Source of the DNA: an uncultured Myxococcales bacterium | GTDB taxonomy: Bacteria > Myxococcota_A > UBA9042 > DTJE01 | Assembly: GCA_903936705.1 (NCBI GenBank) | Contig: CAIZWN010000015.1 | Span: 62,001-126,000 of the forward strand | Direction of reading: 5' to 3' | Length of the DNA: 64,000 nucleotides | Shown: positions 36,604 through 47,705 of the stretch, in pieces | How positions within the stretch are numbered: the first letter of the stretch is position 1 | Layout: each line of letters begins with the position of its first letter | Notes under the pieces: model-generated | What the model was told of the DNA's origin: nothing | What the model saw: the letters and a program-made list of their open reading frames with translations, nothing else | Databases searched by the model: none | Translations under genes and position numbers: made by a program

Positions 36604-38496
36604 ATGTGCGGCATTGCGGGCCTTCTGGTTGCTCCCGGCAACACTCCGGATACCAGTGTTCTGCGCCGAATGACCGATGCTCTTGCACATCGCGGCCCCG
36701 ACGACGAAGGCATCGAGATCCTGGGCCATATGGGTTTCGGACACCGGCGCCTGTCGATCATCGACCTGACCCCGGCCGGTCATCAACCGATGGCGTCCTC
36801 GGACGGCAAACGTTGGATCACCTACAACGGCGAAGTTTACAACTACCCGGAACTACGGGAAGAACTGGCTCACATGGGGCACAGTTTTCGCACCCAAAGC
36901 GATACCGAGGTCATTCTTGAGGCGTATGAAGAGTGGGGCCCGGCCTGCCTGGATCGCCTGAACGGCATCTTTGCGTTCGCGATCTGGGAACCTTGCACAG
37001 GGTGCGTTTTCCTTGCGCGGGACCGACTGGGCGTCAAGCCGCTCTACTATCACTGGGACGGTCGGTGTTTTGCATTCGCCTCCGAGATCAAGGCGCTGCT
37101 GGCTGTGCCAGGGGTGGCGCGCCGGGTTGATCGCGAGGCTCTGGGCGACTATCTGGCGTTTCGATACGTTGTCACCAACCAGACGATGTTTTCAGGCATC
37201 CACCGACTGATGCCAGGACACTGCATGGAGATACAGGCGGATGCACTGTTTCAGACAGGCCGCCTGCCAAAATCGCAATGCTGGTGGGACCCGCCGTTCG
37301 TATCGGACTTCGGTCCCGCCCCGGCTGACCTTGAGGAGCGCCTGGCCGATCTTCTTCAGGACGCCGTACGCATGCAGATGCGTAGCGATGTCCCGGTGGG
37401 ATGCCATCTTTCGGGAGGGCTGGATTCATCGACGATTGCATGCTTGGCCGCGCGACAGACAACAGGCGTGCTGCAAACGTTTACCGGACGCTTCCTGGAG
37501 GCGGGAGGTTTCGACGAGAGCGCCTATGCAAGATACGTCGTTGAGCGCACCGGCGCAGACGCCACATGGATCGACATACGCTACGGGGACCTGGCCGATT
37601 CCATAGTGACGGCTGTTCATGCACTGGACGAGCCTGTTGTCGGCTGGGGAGTGCTGCCGCAAATGGAGGTATCCCGCGTCTGCGCCCGCCGCGTGAAGGT
37701 GGTGCTGGGTGGGCAGGGCGGCGACGAACTTTTCGGTGGGTACTCCTGGTACAGACAGGGACTTCTTGGCCGATTTTTCGGCACTATGGGCCTTGGCACC
37801 GCGGGCCAGGGCGGCGGCATTACCGACGTGATGCGTCTGGTCGGCGTCCAGTCGTGGCGCGAGAGCCTGTCGATGCTGCGGCATGCCTCCCCATTCATCG
37901 AGAGCGCAGGCTGGCGCCAGGCGCGGGCCCCGGGTCTGCCCGCCGACCTCGTGCCCTCGATGATCAAGGGAAACCTGATGGAGGCGACGAAGGCCAGGTT
38001 CCTGGTCGCATTCAACGATGGCAATGCCGACCCGTTACAGCGCATGTTTCGCTTTGATATCAAGAATTTCCTTGCTGGTTTGTTGAAGGTCGAAGACCGG
38101 ACCAGCATGGCATTCTCGCTGGAGTCGAGGGTGCCGCTGCTGGATCATCGGCTGGTAGAACTGGCCGCACGGATGCCCGTGTTCTGGAAGGTGCCGAACG
38201 CCAGGGACAAGCCGCTGTTAAGACGCGTGGCACGTCGGTTCGTCCCGGCCGAGATAGTCAATCGCACCGACAAGCAGGGTTTCCCTACGCCCCTGGCTGC
38301 ATGGCTTCGGGACCCGGGCAATCCGGTTCATCGACGCCTGTTGCATCGTGATTCGCTGCGATCGTCCGAATGGATCAACCCGGACGCGCTGGAAAATGTC
38401 GTGAAACAGCACGTATCAGGCCGGCGCGATATGTCGGGCGTATTGTGGCAGGTCGCAAATCTTGAAGCGTGGCTACGAGAGTTCGACGTGGCGTAG
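36604..38496 (+). CDS. asnB: Asparagine synthase-type glutamine amidotransferase
   Basis: 630-residue class II amidotransferase. Cys2 (MCGIAGLLV) is the glutaminase nucleophile. SGGLDSSTIACLAA in the C-terminal half is the ATP pyrophosphatase loop, followed by GGQGGDELFGGY. A ribosome site (AGGGGGC) precedes ATG 36604. It could make free asparagine. AsnB paralogues next to acyltransferases also amidate sugar acids or peptides in surface glycans, so its role here is open. Confidence 0.92.
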   Translation: MCGIAGLLVAPGNTPDTSVLRRMTDALAHRGPDDEGIEILGHMGFGHRRLSIIDLTPAGHQPMASSDGKRWITYNGEVYNYPELREELAHMGHSFRTQSDTEVILEAYEEWGPACLDRLNGIFAFAIWEPCTGCVFLARDRLGVKPLYYHWDGRCFAFASEIKALLAVPGVARRVDREALGDYLAFRYVVTNQTMFSGIHRLMPGHCMEIQADALFQTGRLPKSQCWWDPPFVSDFGPAPADLEERLADLLQDAVRMQMRSDVPVGCHLSGGLDSSTIACLAARQTTGVLQTFTGRFLEAGGFDESAYARYVVERTGADATWIDIRYGDLADSIVTAVHALDEPVVGWGVLPQMEVSRVCARRVKVVLGGQGGDELFGGYSWYRQGLLGRFFGTMGLGTAGQGGGITDVMRLVGVQSWRESLSMLRHASPFIESAGWRQARAPGLPADLVPSMIKGNLMEATKARFLVAFNDGNADPLQRMFRFDIKNFLAGLLKVEDRTSMAFSLESRVPLLDHRLVELAARMPVFWKVPNARDKPLLRRVARRFVPAEIVNRTDKQGFPTPLAAWLRDPGNPVHRRLLHRDSLRSSEWINPDALENVVKQHVSGRRDMSGVLWQVANLEAWLREFDVA

Positions 38497-38509
38497 CAGG
38501 GTGCTGATA

Positions 38510-38686
38510 TCAGGAGCAGGCGTTAATACATGTTTGAAGAACATCATTGGTGCAACCCGAGGTCCGGCCGCAGGCGTCCTTGCATGCCTTCTCGCAAGCG
38601 CTTTCCGCACTGCACGCACTTGCAACCAGACCGAACGCGAACAACACGGCCAGAACCATCAGAACGCTCTTGACCTTGATCCGCAT
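38510..38686 (-). CDS. Small secreted twin-CX3C cysteine-rich peptide
   Basis: A 58-residue gene easily missed because of its length. ATG 38686 follows AGGGGG at five to six bases. Residues 1-24 are a signal peptide (MRIKVKSV, then hydrophobic to LVASA). Cleavage at ASA or lipidation at Cys25 (VASAC) are both possible. The mature part has seven Cys: 25, 31, 35, 39, 45, 53 and 57. Two CX3C pairs (31/35, 53/57) bracket Cys39 and Cys45, so a disulfide-pinned helical hairpin is plausible. It lies on the opposite strand to asnB and leuA. Function unknown. Confidence 0.65.
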   Translation of the reverse strand: MRIKVKSVLMVLAVLFAFGLVASACSAESACEKACKDACGRTSGCTNDVLQTCINACS

Positions 38687-38933
38687 GCTAACCCCCTATT
38701 CGAAACCCCCAGTCAACTACCGATTGACGTTGTCCAAGCATGATCGCAGCCAGGATACCAGTCAGGTGCCCCAGGATTAATCTGCCGCCTATCGGATAAA
38801 GGAAAGGTTACATCTACTGTTTTGCAAACTCAAGACACGAGCTCTGAAATGCCACGAAAACATTGACTGTACGGGCACTGCCTGAGTCCTTCAGGACTCG
38901 CTGGGCGAATTCTGGGTGTGGAACGAGAATCCG
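38687..38933. other. AT-richer intergenic region with 16-bp palindrome
   Basis: The longest gap in the window, 340 bp in all to leuA. It shows no coding signal. It must hold the promoter of the small peptide gene (minus) and the control region of leuA (plus). A perfect palindrome, GAGTCCT-TC-AGGACTC, is at 38884-38899, 35 bp before the leuA -35 box, which is a reasonable place for a regulator. No leader peptide rich in leucine codons and no T-box could be recognised. Confidence 0.4.
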
Positions 38934-38961
38934 TTGAATTCCAGGAATCTGGCATTATATA
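38934..38961 (+). promoter_or_regulatory. Predicted leuA promoter
   Basis: TTGAAT (38934-38939), 16-bp spacer, TATATA (38956-38961) in an AT-richer patch about 65 bp before the leuA start. Confidence 0.4.
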
Positions 38962-39026
38962 GGCGGCCTTTTGAGCCGTCTCCAGGTAATCTGGGCGGCG
39001 ATTCGTTTATTTGCCCGAGGAATCAT

Positions 39027-40604
39027 ATGGATACCGGTTCAGGAACACCCGAGGAACGCCTGGTGATCTTCGACACGACGCTGCGGGACGGCGAGCAGTC
39101 GCCAGGCGCAAGCATGAACCTGGGCCAGAAGCTGCGCGTGGCCCACGCGTTGAACGACCTGGGAGTGGACGTGATCGAGGCGGGATTCGCCGCCGCCAGC
39201 CCCGGCGACCTGGAATCGCTGCAGGCCATCGCCCGGCAGGTTAACGGGCCGCTGATCTGCAGCCTGGCACGATGCACGACCGGGGACATCGATGCTGCCT
39301 GGGAGGCGTTGAAAGACGCCCCGCGGCGGCGCATCCACGTCTTTCTGGCGACCAGCAAAATCCACCGGGAGTTCAAACTGCGCCTGGCAAAGCAGGAAAT
39401 CCTCAAGCGCGCCGCCGAGGGCGTCGCCCGGGCCCGCGAACGATTCGACGACGTCGAGTTTTCGCCCGAGGACGCTTCAAGGACGGAACCCGAATTCCTG
39501 GCCGAGGTTCTTGAACGAGCCATCGAGGCCGGCGCGACGACGCTGAACATCCCGGACACGGTCGGCTATGCCCTGCCGTCCACCTATTCGAACACCCTGC
39601 GGTATTTGCGACAGAACGTCCGGGGCATCGAAAAGGTCGTCATTTCGGTCCACTGCCATGACGACCTGGGCCTGGCCGTAGCCAACAGCTTGGCTGGCGT
39701 CCTGGAAGGGGCACGACAGGTCGAATGCACCATCAACGGCATCGGCGAGCGGGCCGGAAACGCCTCCCTGGAGGAGGTGGTGATGGCCCTGAAGACGCGC
39801 CATGACGTGCTGCACGTGACCACTGGCATCCGGACCGACCGCCTTTACCCGACCAGCCGCCTGGTTGCCCAGGTGACCGGCTTCCCGGTTCCGCGGAACA
39901 AGGCCATCGTCGGCCTGAACGCATTCGCCCACGAGTCGGGCATCCACCAGCACGGCATGATCAGCAATCGCGAGACGTACGAAATCATGCGGCCAGAGGA
40001 CGTCGGCTTTTCGCAGTCCAGTTTGGTGCTGGGCAAGCATTCGGGGCGGCATGCGCTGAAGGAACGCCTGGGGACGCTGGGATACGACCTTGACGACAAG
40101 CAACTTGACGCGGTGTTTGCGGACTTCAAGTCACTGGCTGACAAGAAGAAGGAGGTCTTCGATACGGACCTCGAGGCCCTGGTGCTGCACGGCCAGGTAC
40201 TGCACCCCAGGCAGCGAATCTGGGAGATCGTGGCCCTTTCAACCACGTCGGGCACCGGCACCCTGCCGGCAGCCTCGATTGCGCTGAAGGATGCCACCGG
40301 AGAATGCCACAGACAGGCCTCGTCAGGCGACGGGCCGGTCGATGCCGTCTTCAAGGCGATCGAGGGCATCACCGGGGTGCAGGTCCGCCTGCGCCAGTTC
40401 CAGGTGAACAGCGTAACGACCGGGGAGGACGCGCTGGGCGAAGTGGCGCTGGAGGTCGAGCACGAGACGGGAATATACCGTGGACGCGCCCTGTCGACCG
40501 ATATCATCGAGGGCAGCGCCGAGGCGTTCCTGGATGTCGTGAACCGCATCCTCTCGCGCACCGACGAGCCTCCGAAAGTGAAGCGCGAGGCCGAGGCAAT
40601 CTGA
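39027..40604 (+). CDS. leuA: 2-isopropylmalate synthase
   Basis: The 525-residue enzyme condenses acetyl-CoA with 2-oxoisovalerate, the first committed step to leucine. [16 protein letters not shown] (metal-binding Asp) opens the barrel; the HxH metal motif is in SVHCHDDLG, with NGIGERAGN after it. The C-terminal 120 residues ([12 protein letters not shown] ...) form the leucine-binding regulatory domain, so feedback inhibition is expected. ATG 39027 has GAGG six bases upstream. First gene of leuA-leuC-leuD-leuB. Homocitrate or citramalate synthases are related, but the operon decides. Confidence 0.96.
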   Translation: MDTGSGTPEERLVIFDTTLRDGEQSPGASMNLGQKLRVAHALNDLGVDVIEAGFAAASPGDLESLQAIARQVNGPLICSLARCTTGDIDAAWEALKDAPRRRIHVFLATSKIHREFKLRLAKQEILKRAAEGVARARERFDDVEFSPEDASRTEPEFLAEVLERAIEAGATTLNIPDTVGYALPSTYSNTLRYLRQNVRGIEKVVISVHCHDDLGLAVANSLAGVLEGARQVECTINGIGERAGNASLEEVVMALKTRHDVLHVTTGIRTDRLYPTSRLVAQVTGFPVPRNKAIVGLNAFAHESGIHQHGMISNRETYEIMRPEDVGFSQSSLVLGKHSGRHALKERLGTLGYDLDDKQLDAVFADFKSLADKKKEVFDTDLEALVLHGQVLHPRQRIWEIVALSTTSGTGTLPAASIALKDATGECHRQASSGDGPVDAVFKAIEGITGVQVRLRQFQVNSVTTGEDALGEVALEVEHETGIYRGRALSTDIIEGSAEAFLDVVNRILSRTDEPPKVKREAEAI

Positions 40605-40657
40605 GTTCGGGACGGTCTTGCGACACCAGGATTCAGTTTGACAACACCGGGGGATCC

Positions 40658-42142
40658 ATGGATTCGTCGATCTCAAACAAACCGCGGACCCTGTTCGAGA
40701 AGGTCTGGGATGCCCATTGCGTCCGTGCCCAGACTGCCGACGAGCCAGGGATCCTTTACATCGACCTGCACCTCGTACACGAGGTCACCTCGCCACAGGC
40801 GTTCGACGTCCTGCGAGAACGGGGCCTGCCGGTCAGCCGCCCAGCGCTGACCTTTGCCACGATGGACCACTCGACACCGACCACGCCACGGCAGCCCGAC
40901 GGCACCTGGATCTTCGGAGACGCCCAGGCCGAGGCCCAGGTGCGGACTCTCCAGCGAAACTGCCTGGACTTCGGTATCGAGCTGCACGCCCTTGGCGACC
41001 CGGGCCAGGGGATCGTTCACGTGGTCGGGCCCGAGGCGGGGCGGACCCAGCCAGGGATGACGGTGGTGTGCGGCGACAGCCACACGGCGACCCACGGGGC
41101 CTTCGGTGCGCTGGCCTTTGGCATCGGGACCAGCGAGGTCGGACACGTCCTGGCTACGCAATGCCTTCTGCAACGACGGCCCCGCACCCTGGCGGTCCGC
41201 GTCGAGGGGCGCCTGCGCGACGGCGTGACGGCGAAGGACCTGATCCTCGCATTGATCGCACAAATCGGCGTTGGGGGTGGCACGGGTCACGTGATCGAGT
41301 ACATCGGACCGGCGATCCGGGCACTGTCGATGGAAGGACGGATGACCGTCTGCAACATGTCGATCGAGGCAGGCGCACGGGCCGGCATGATCGCCCCTGA
41401 CGAGACAACGTTCGCCTGGCTGAAGGGCCGTCCGGGCGCGCCCCAAGGCAAGGCGTGGGAACAGGCATTGTCGGCCTGGCGCGCGCTGCCATCGGACGCT
41501 GCAGCGACCTACGACCGTGAAGTGGTCCTGGACGCCTCCCGGATCGAACCCATGGTCACTTTCGGGACCAACCCGGGGCAGGCAATCCCGGTCACGGGCC
41601 TGGTGCCGGACCCGGCCTCGTGCGAGAGCGCATCCGAACGATCGACCCTGGAGAGCGCACTGCGGTACATGGGGCTGAGGCCGGGAACTCCGATCGGCGA
41701 TGTCCTGGTGGACGTGGTCTTCATTGGAAGTTGCACCAACGGCCGACTGTCGGACCTGCGCGAGGCCGCGTCGGTGCTGCGCGGCCGAAAGGTACGGGCC
41801 AGGACGCTGGTCGTGCCTGGGTCGCGTGCGGTGAAGGCACAAGCCGAGGTCGAAGGGCTGGACCGCGTGTTCCTTGAGGCTGGCGCCGAGTGGCGGGAAC
41901 CAGGCTGCTCGATGTGCATCGCCATGAACGGCGATCGGCTTGAACCGGGCCAGGCCTGCGTGTCCACCAGTAATCGCAACTTCGAGGGCCGCCAGGGCCG
42001 TGGGGGGCGTACCTTCCTGGCCGGGGCCGGAACCGCGGCCGCATCGGCCATCCGCGGTCGGATTGCCGATCCCCGCCAGACGTACGATGCTGGCGAAAAC
42101 GCGGGCCCGGCACAAGGACCCACGAACCGGGAGGAAGGCTGA
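40658..42142 (+). CDS. leuC: 3-isopropylmalate dehydratase, large subunit
   Basis: 494-residue aconitase-family subunit isomerising 2- to 3-isopropylmalate with LeuD. [4Fe-4S] ligands are in FIGSCTNGR and CSMCIAMN. The block [25 protein letters not shown] is diagnostic. The ribosome site GGGGGA precedes ATG 40658. Its stop overlaps the leuD start by one base (TGATG). Confidence 0.97.
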   Translation: MDSSISNKPRTLFEKVWDAHCVRAQTADEPGILYIDLHLVHEVTSPQAFDVLRERGLPVSRPALTFATMDHSTPTTPRQPDGTWIFGDAQAEAQVRTLQRNCLDFGIELHALGDPGQGIVHVVGPEAGRTQPGMTVVCGDSHTATHGAFGALAFGIGTSEVGHVLATQCLLQRRPRTLAVRVEGRLRDGVTAKDLILALIAQIGVGGGTGHVIEYIGPAIRALSMEGRMTVCNMSIEAGARAGMIAPDETTFAWLKGRPGAPQGKAWEQALSAWRALPSDAAATYDREVVLDASRIEPMVTFGTNPGQAIPVTGLVPDPASCESASERSTLESALRYMGLRPGTPIGDVLVDVVFIGSCTNGRLSDLREAASVLRGRKVRARTLVVPGSRAVKAQAEVEGLDRVFLEAGAEWREPGCSMCIAMNGDRLEPGQACVSTSNRNFEGRQGRGGRTFLAGAGTAAASAIRGRIADPRQTYDAGENAGPAQGPTNREEG

Positions 42143-42710
42143 TGGAACCGCTGCGCATCGTGGAAAGCCCAGTGGTGGTGATGCCCCGGGATAACATGGA
42201 CACGGACCAGGTCATCCCGGCGCGGTTCCTGAAGGTCACCGACAAGGTCGGGCTGGGGGCGGCGCTGTTTGCCGACTGGCGCTACCACTCCGATGGCACG
42301 CCGCTGCCGGACTTCGTCCTGAACCGGCCCGAGGCGTCAAAGGCGCAGATCCTGGTGGCCGGCGACAACTTCGGGTGCGGATCGTCCAGGGAACATGCCG
42401 CATGGGCCATCAGGGACTTCGGCTTCCGAGTAGTCATATCGACATCCGTGGCTGACATCTTCCGGAACAACGCCCTGCGAAACGGGATCCTTCCGGTGGT
42501 CGTGGATCCTGACGTCCACGCGAAACTAGTGGCCTCGCCCGGCGCGACCGTGCGGGTCGATCTGGAACAAATGACTCTGACGCTTCCCGACGGGACCCAG
42601 CGAACCTTCGCGGTTGACGCCTTCGCGCGTCACTGCCTTTTGAACGGGGTCGACGAGATGGGCTACCTGCTGGCCCACAAGGACGCCATCGCGGCGTTCG
42701 AGGAGAAACG

Positions 42711-42714
<4 letters not shown>
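42142..42714 (+). CDS. leuD: 3-isopropylmalate dehydratase, small subunit
   Basis: 190-residue swivelling subunit. [14 protein letters not shown] and [15 protein letters not shown] are the family blocks. It overlaps leuC and leuB at its two ends, so the three are translationally coupled. Confidence 0.97.
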
Positions 42715-43787
<1,073 letters not shown>

Positions 43788-43865
43788 CGTGGTGGCAAGT
43801 ACAATATCCCGGCAAGGATCGGAATTGGTTCAGGACCGGACACCACTCGGGGGGAGCAAACGACC

Positions 43866-44327
43866 GTGAGCCAGGCAATGAACAAGATACGCGCCCTGCT
43901 TTATAGATTCGAGCCGGCCGTCAATCGCCGTGCCCTTGCCATCCTTTCGGGATCGGTGTGGTGGGCCGTGGGCATCGGCCTGGTGATCACTTCGTCACGA
44001 TGGCTGGACGGGGCCCCTACCAACCAGGCGGCCATTCTCGGGGCAGTCGGACTACTTGGTGCGCTGGTCGCAGGGAAGGGCTTCGATCGGATTGCTCGAA
44101 AGAATCTTCTGCGCCTCGAAAACCTGCCGGATCGACGCTGCGTCTTCGCATTCCAGCCATGGCGCGGCTATGGAACGATACTCGTGATGGTCGCCCTGGG
44201 TTGGGCACTGCGCCATTCGCCGATCCCGAAACCGTGGCTGGTGCCGATCTACCTTTCCGTTGGCGCGGGATTGATCCGCGGTGGCATCGCCTATTTCCGC
44301 TGGACTCCCGGCGCCGCAAAAATCTGA
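43866..44327 (+). CDS. Small integral membrane protein of unknown function
   Basis: 153 residues from GTG 43866, with GGGGGAG nine bases upstream. Four hydrophobic segments (about 27-46, 55-70, 103-118, 126-143) are separated by a basic cytoplasmic-type loop (GFDRIARKNLLRLENLPDRR). I recognise no family. It follows leuB by 78 bp, with TACAAT at 43800-43805 as a possible -10, so it may be independent of the leucine operon. Confidence 0.65.
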   Translation: MSQAMNKIRALLYRFEPAVNRRALAILSGSVWWAVGIGLVITSSRWLDGAPTNQAAILGAVGLLGALVAGKGFDRIARKNLLRLENLPDRRCVFAFQPWRGYGTILVMVALGWALRHSPIPKPWLVPIYLSVGAGLIRGGIAYFRWTPGAAKI

Positions 44328-44481
44328 TCACCGCCAGCCAGCCAATCTGTCCGCCCCCTGGGTGTTCCGGTTCATCAGCTGGACCGGCCAGGGTACCAAA
44401 GGGACTTTCGCCTTGAATAATCGAGTTGTTGCAAGAACCAAGGAAAGCCTGGTGGGATCGATCTTCGCGCCAACTACCGCG

Positions 44482-47472
44482 TCACGGCTTTGCAAGACGC
44501 AGGCATGACTCGGCGTCGGGAATCAGCGGAGTCACGGTGGAATGGACGGGGTGGCTCTGGTTCCGGGCCCACAATTCGAAATCATCGCGGTAATGCGCAT
44601 TCGGGAAGGATCCGATCTCCCCGCCGGGAAGCGCATTCTGGTTCGGGATCCCGGCGGCGGCGTCCATATGGTACACAGGGCGCTGCGACGGGCCATGGGT
44701 ATAGGTAAAGTCCAGATCCGACAGGCCCGGGTTGCTGGCGTCCACCACGAAACTGTCGCCGGGGCGCGGGAAGCCATCCCGCCATGCCGATCCGGCCGGG
44801 ATGTTAGCCTCGGAACCGAGAGCGCTGGGCAGCGTAAGCGTGTGCAGCGATCCCCAGGTCCACTTCGTCATGTCGTCCACGCCAAAGCCGCCCTGCTGGC
44901 GGGGACCAATCTTTGCCGGGTCCGCCAGCCAGACCAGTGCATCAGCCAGGGCCTTCAGGATGACTGGGTTCCGGGTCTCGACGTCGTCGACGGTCGAAAG
45001 GTCGTCCCAGACGGCGCTGTCCTGCAAGTCCACACTCCAGGTCGCCAGCGTGTTCGGAGCAACGAACAAGGCGGTCAGCAGCTTGGCCTTGAACTGATCA
45101 GGCAAATTGGCAAGACCCTTGTTCGGGAACAACGCCTCCTCCAGGAACACCAGCCATGCATTGAAGATCGCGGTTGCCACGGCATCCGTCGCCTGCGTCG
45201 CCGTCACGCCGCCGCCCACGTCCACGCCGGCCGCGGCGTCGAACGTCCAGTCCTTCAGGTAGGCTGCCGCAGCCTCGACGGTTGCAGTCGCAAAACCAGC
45301 CAGCGCCGGGTCCGACCCCACGACACCCTCCCGCGCATCGACGGCCGCCTGGATCGCGGCCAGCAGGCCGGGCGTCAGCCGCAGGCCCATCGGCGACTGG
45401 TGGTCGGCCTGAACCGTCTGCATGTCCGCAACGGTCAGGTCCCCGCGCACCAACAGTGCGTTCAGCAACTCGCGAGCCCGGGTCGCCCGGAAGCCGATGT
45501 CATACGTATGACCCAGGTAGTTGGGCCCGTCGTTCAGTGGGTCCCCGTCCAGGGTCAGGCCGTTCGGATCATTGTTGGCCGTCAGGATCAAGCCACTGGC
45601 CGGGTTCAAGGCCTGCGGCAACTGCTCGACCGGCACGTAGCCTGTCCACTCACAGGAACCATCGCCAGGCATGGGCAGCCACGGCACGGGAGTCTTTGCA
45701 CCCGCCGCCAGATGCTTGCGAATCGGCACCTTCGCGAATGGGGCCCAGGCAATGTTCCCATCAACGTCGGCATAGACCCAGTTCTGGGCGCCAACCCCGA
45801 ACTTCGAGATCGCGGCGATGAACTCCTCGGGCGTCTTCATACGCCACAGGCCAGAAACGGCCTGGATGTCTTCCGAAGGCTCGAAGCCTGTCCATTTCCA
45901 TGTCAATGCGATGTCGTTGTTATCGCCGTCCTTTGTCCTGGACCCGGGGATGATGGGCCCGTGGTGCGGGACGTATTCCAGCGTAAGTGTCAGTTCGCAC
46001 GTTGTCCCCTTGTCGGCCACTACGGGCTTCAACGCGCCAAGGAAATCGGTCAGCGCCGATTCGCAGCCGGCAGTCGGTTTTGCGTACGTGAAAACCTCAT
46101 CGCGGGACGTCAATGCGACCTCGCCCCCGTCGAACTTGACCTTCCCCATATCCCCGGCGACGAAGGTCTCGATGTAAACGTCCGTAACGTCATAGTTGTG
46201 CACGGTGCCTGCCCAGGCAGCAAAGGCGTTGTGGCCCAGGATGACGCCCGGGATGCCAGGGAAGGACGCGCCCGCGATCGACAGCGTGCCGCCCGCTCGG
46301 GTGGTGTCCATATGCACCAGGTGGAAGACCGCCGGGTTACGCAGCGCCAGATGCGGGTCGTTGGCAAGGATCGCCTTGCCGTCCGCGGTATGGGCAGGCG
46401 CGACCGCCCAGTTGTTGCTGCCGGCACCAATCATGACGCCAGGCTGCATCCGGGGCTGGCGCAACGTGGTGGCCAACCGGCTGAAATACGAGGCCGGCAG
46501 GTTGCGCAGGGCCGCAGGCAGCTCGATGGCCTTTGCGGTCGCGACAACAGCGGCAGCCTTGGCCTTCTTTCCCGGGGGCGGCAGGACGGTGTCGGGGCCG
46601 CCGGGCTGCACCCGGAAGGCGTCCAACATCAGGCCCTGGTTCGTTGTACCTGCAACCTTCGCCTGCAAACCGCGCATCAGGCCCATCAAATCGATCTCGG
46701 TGATGTACTGGTCAAAGGACAGGTCCCACGACTGCAACCGCCCCATCGCCAGCGAATCGACTGGCGTCCAGGCATCCCAGGGCTCCAGGAATGCCCACTC
46801 GACCGGCCCGGCAATCTTCTTGGTCTTCACCGCCTGAATGTAATCGCTGACGCCGCCGGAATATGCCTCGATCAAGGCCGCCAGTTCCGGGTCAGCCGTT
46901 TGCAGGTTCGTCCAGATGCGGCCAGCGACGCCGTACATGTCCAGCAAGCGCATGTAGGCGTCGGTCGACAGCTCGCCGGGGCCGCCGCCCTTCGCAGCCG
47001 CGAATCTACCCTGCAGAATCAAGCGCATCGCCTGTATGGCCGCCGCGCGGTCCATGCCGGTCATGAAGCCCTGGGCGCGGAAAGCATCGGCCTCGGTTGT
47101 TGCGAAAATATGAGGAATGCCCCACTTGTCGCGCACCACATCGACGTTGGCCGCAAGGCCTGGCACCCGCACAACCTTCCCTTCCGGGATGGATCCCAGG
47201 CACGGTTCGCCTGGACCCTTGTCTTCGACCGCCAGGTCACTCAGGTCCGATGGCGGCAAATCCTCGACCTCGGCCGGAATATCGACTGGGACATCGGCCA
47301 GCACATCGGCAGGAACATCGGCAGTAAGATCGGCAGGAAGATCGGCAGTAGCATCAGGAACGTCATTGACCGGACCGGGATCGGACGGACTGTCTCCGCC
47401 ACCGCAACCAGCGATCGATGTTCCCAGGACGGCAGCCAGTATCAGTACCCGCAATGACAGCAGGTTTCTCAT
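44482..47472 (-). CDS. Penicillin acylase-family (S45, Ntn hydrolase) lipoprotein
   Basis: 996-residue self-processing amidohydrolase. Lipobox SIAGC (Cys23) is followed by a low-complexity Asp/Val/Pro/Ala linker (residues 30-80). The catalytic Ser is expected to become the N-terminus of the beta chain at MIGAGSNNWAVAPA (Ser352); NDPHLALRNPAVF after it is also typical. Family members cleave amides such as penicillins, N-acyl-homoserine lactones or cyclic lipopeptides; the substrate cannot be told here. GGAGG is six bases before ATG 47472. Divergent from lemA. Confidence 0.92.
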   Translation of the reverse strand: MRNLLSLRVLILAAVLGTSIAGCGGGDSPSDPGPVNDVPDATADLPADLTADVPADVLADVPVDIPAEVEDLPPSDLSDLAVEDKGPGEPCLGSIPEGKVVRVPGLAANVDVVRDKWGIPHIFATTEADAFRAQGFMTGMDRAAAIQAMRLILQGRFAAAKGGGPGELSTDAYMRLLDMYGVAGRIWTNLQTADPELAALIEAYSGGVSDYIQAVKTKKIAGPVEWAFLEPWDAWTPVDSLAMGRLQSWDLSFDQYITEIDLMGLMRGLQAKVAGTTNQGLMLDAFRVQPGGPDTVLPPPGKKAKAAAVVATAKAIELPAALRNLPASYFSRLATTLRQPRMQPGVMIGAGSNNWAVAPAHTADGKAILANDPHLALRNPAVFHLVHMDTTRAGGTLSIAGASFPGIPGVILGHNAFAAWAGTVHNYDVTDVYIETFVAGDMGKVKFDGGEVALTSRDEVFTYAKPTAGCESALTDFLGALKPVVADKGTTCELTLTLEYVPHHGPIIPGSRTKDGDNNDIALTWKWTGFEPSEDIQAVSGLWRMKTPEEFIAAISKFGVGAQNWVYADVDGNIAWAPFAKVPIRKHLAAGAKTPVPWLPMPGDGSCEWTGYVPVEQLPQALNPASGLILTANNDPNGLTLDGDPLNDGPNYLGHTYDIGFRATRARELLNALLVRGDLTVADMQTVQADHQSPMGLRLTPGLLAAIQAAVDAREGVVGSDPALAGFATATVEAAAAYLKDWTFDAAAGVDVGGGVTATQATDAVATAIFNAWLVFLEEALFPNKGLANLPDQFKAKLLTALFVAPNTLATWSVDLQDSAVWDDLSTVDDVETRNPVILKALADALVWLADPAKIGPRQQGGFGVDDMTKWTWGSLHTLTLPSALGSEANIPAGSAWRDGFPRPGDSFVVDASNPGLSDLDFTYTHGPSQRPVYHMDAAAGIPNQNALPGGEIGSFPNAHYRDDFELWARNQSHPVHSTVTPLIPDAESCLRLAKP

Positions 47473-47705
47473 AACAGTCCTCCCGGAAGGTGATAGTGGA
47501 TAGACTTCATCAGATTACGGCACCTACCGCAAGGGCAGTGCGCTGTATCTGGCGCCGGTACAGGCCCTGTCCTCGTTCTGCAGAACTGATGGTTTTCAGC
47601 TCACCCCGGGCGCAAATGGCTCGAAATCCGCAATTCGACATCCGAAATACGCTACAATGCCTGAACCTGACTGCATGGCGTGCGCGCCACGAATGGAGGA
47701 AGAAC

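Noticed and set aside
38800-39026. T-box or leader-peptide attenuator for leuA
   Set aside because: No specifier/antiterminator sequence, no short frame rich in Leu codons and no terminator stem with a T-run were visible.
44542-47457. Very long open frames opposite annotated genes (971 codons here; others at 60297-62264, 32478-34403, 12926-14554, 8430-10046, 3077-4531)
   Set aside because: They lie antisense to genes with clear families, have no ribosome sites or domains, and show Arg/Gly/Pro/His-rich compositions typical of antisense frames in high-GC DNA.
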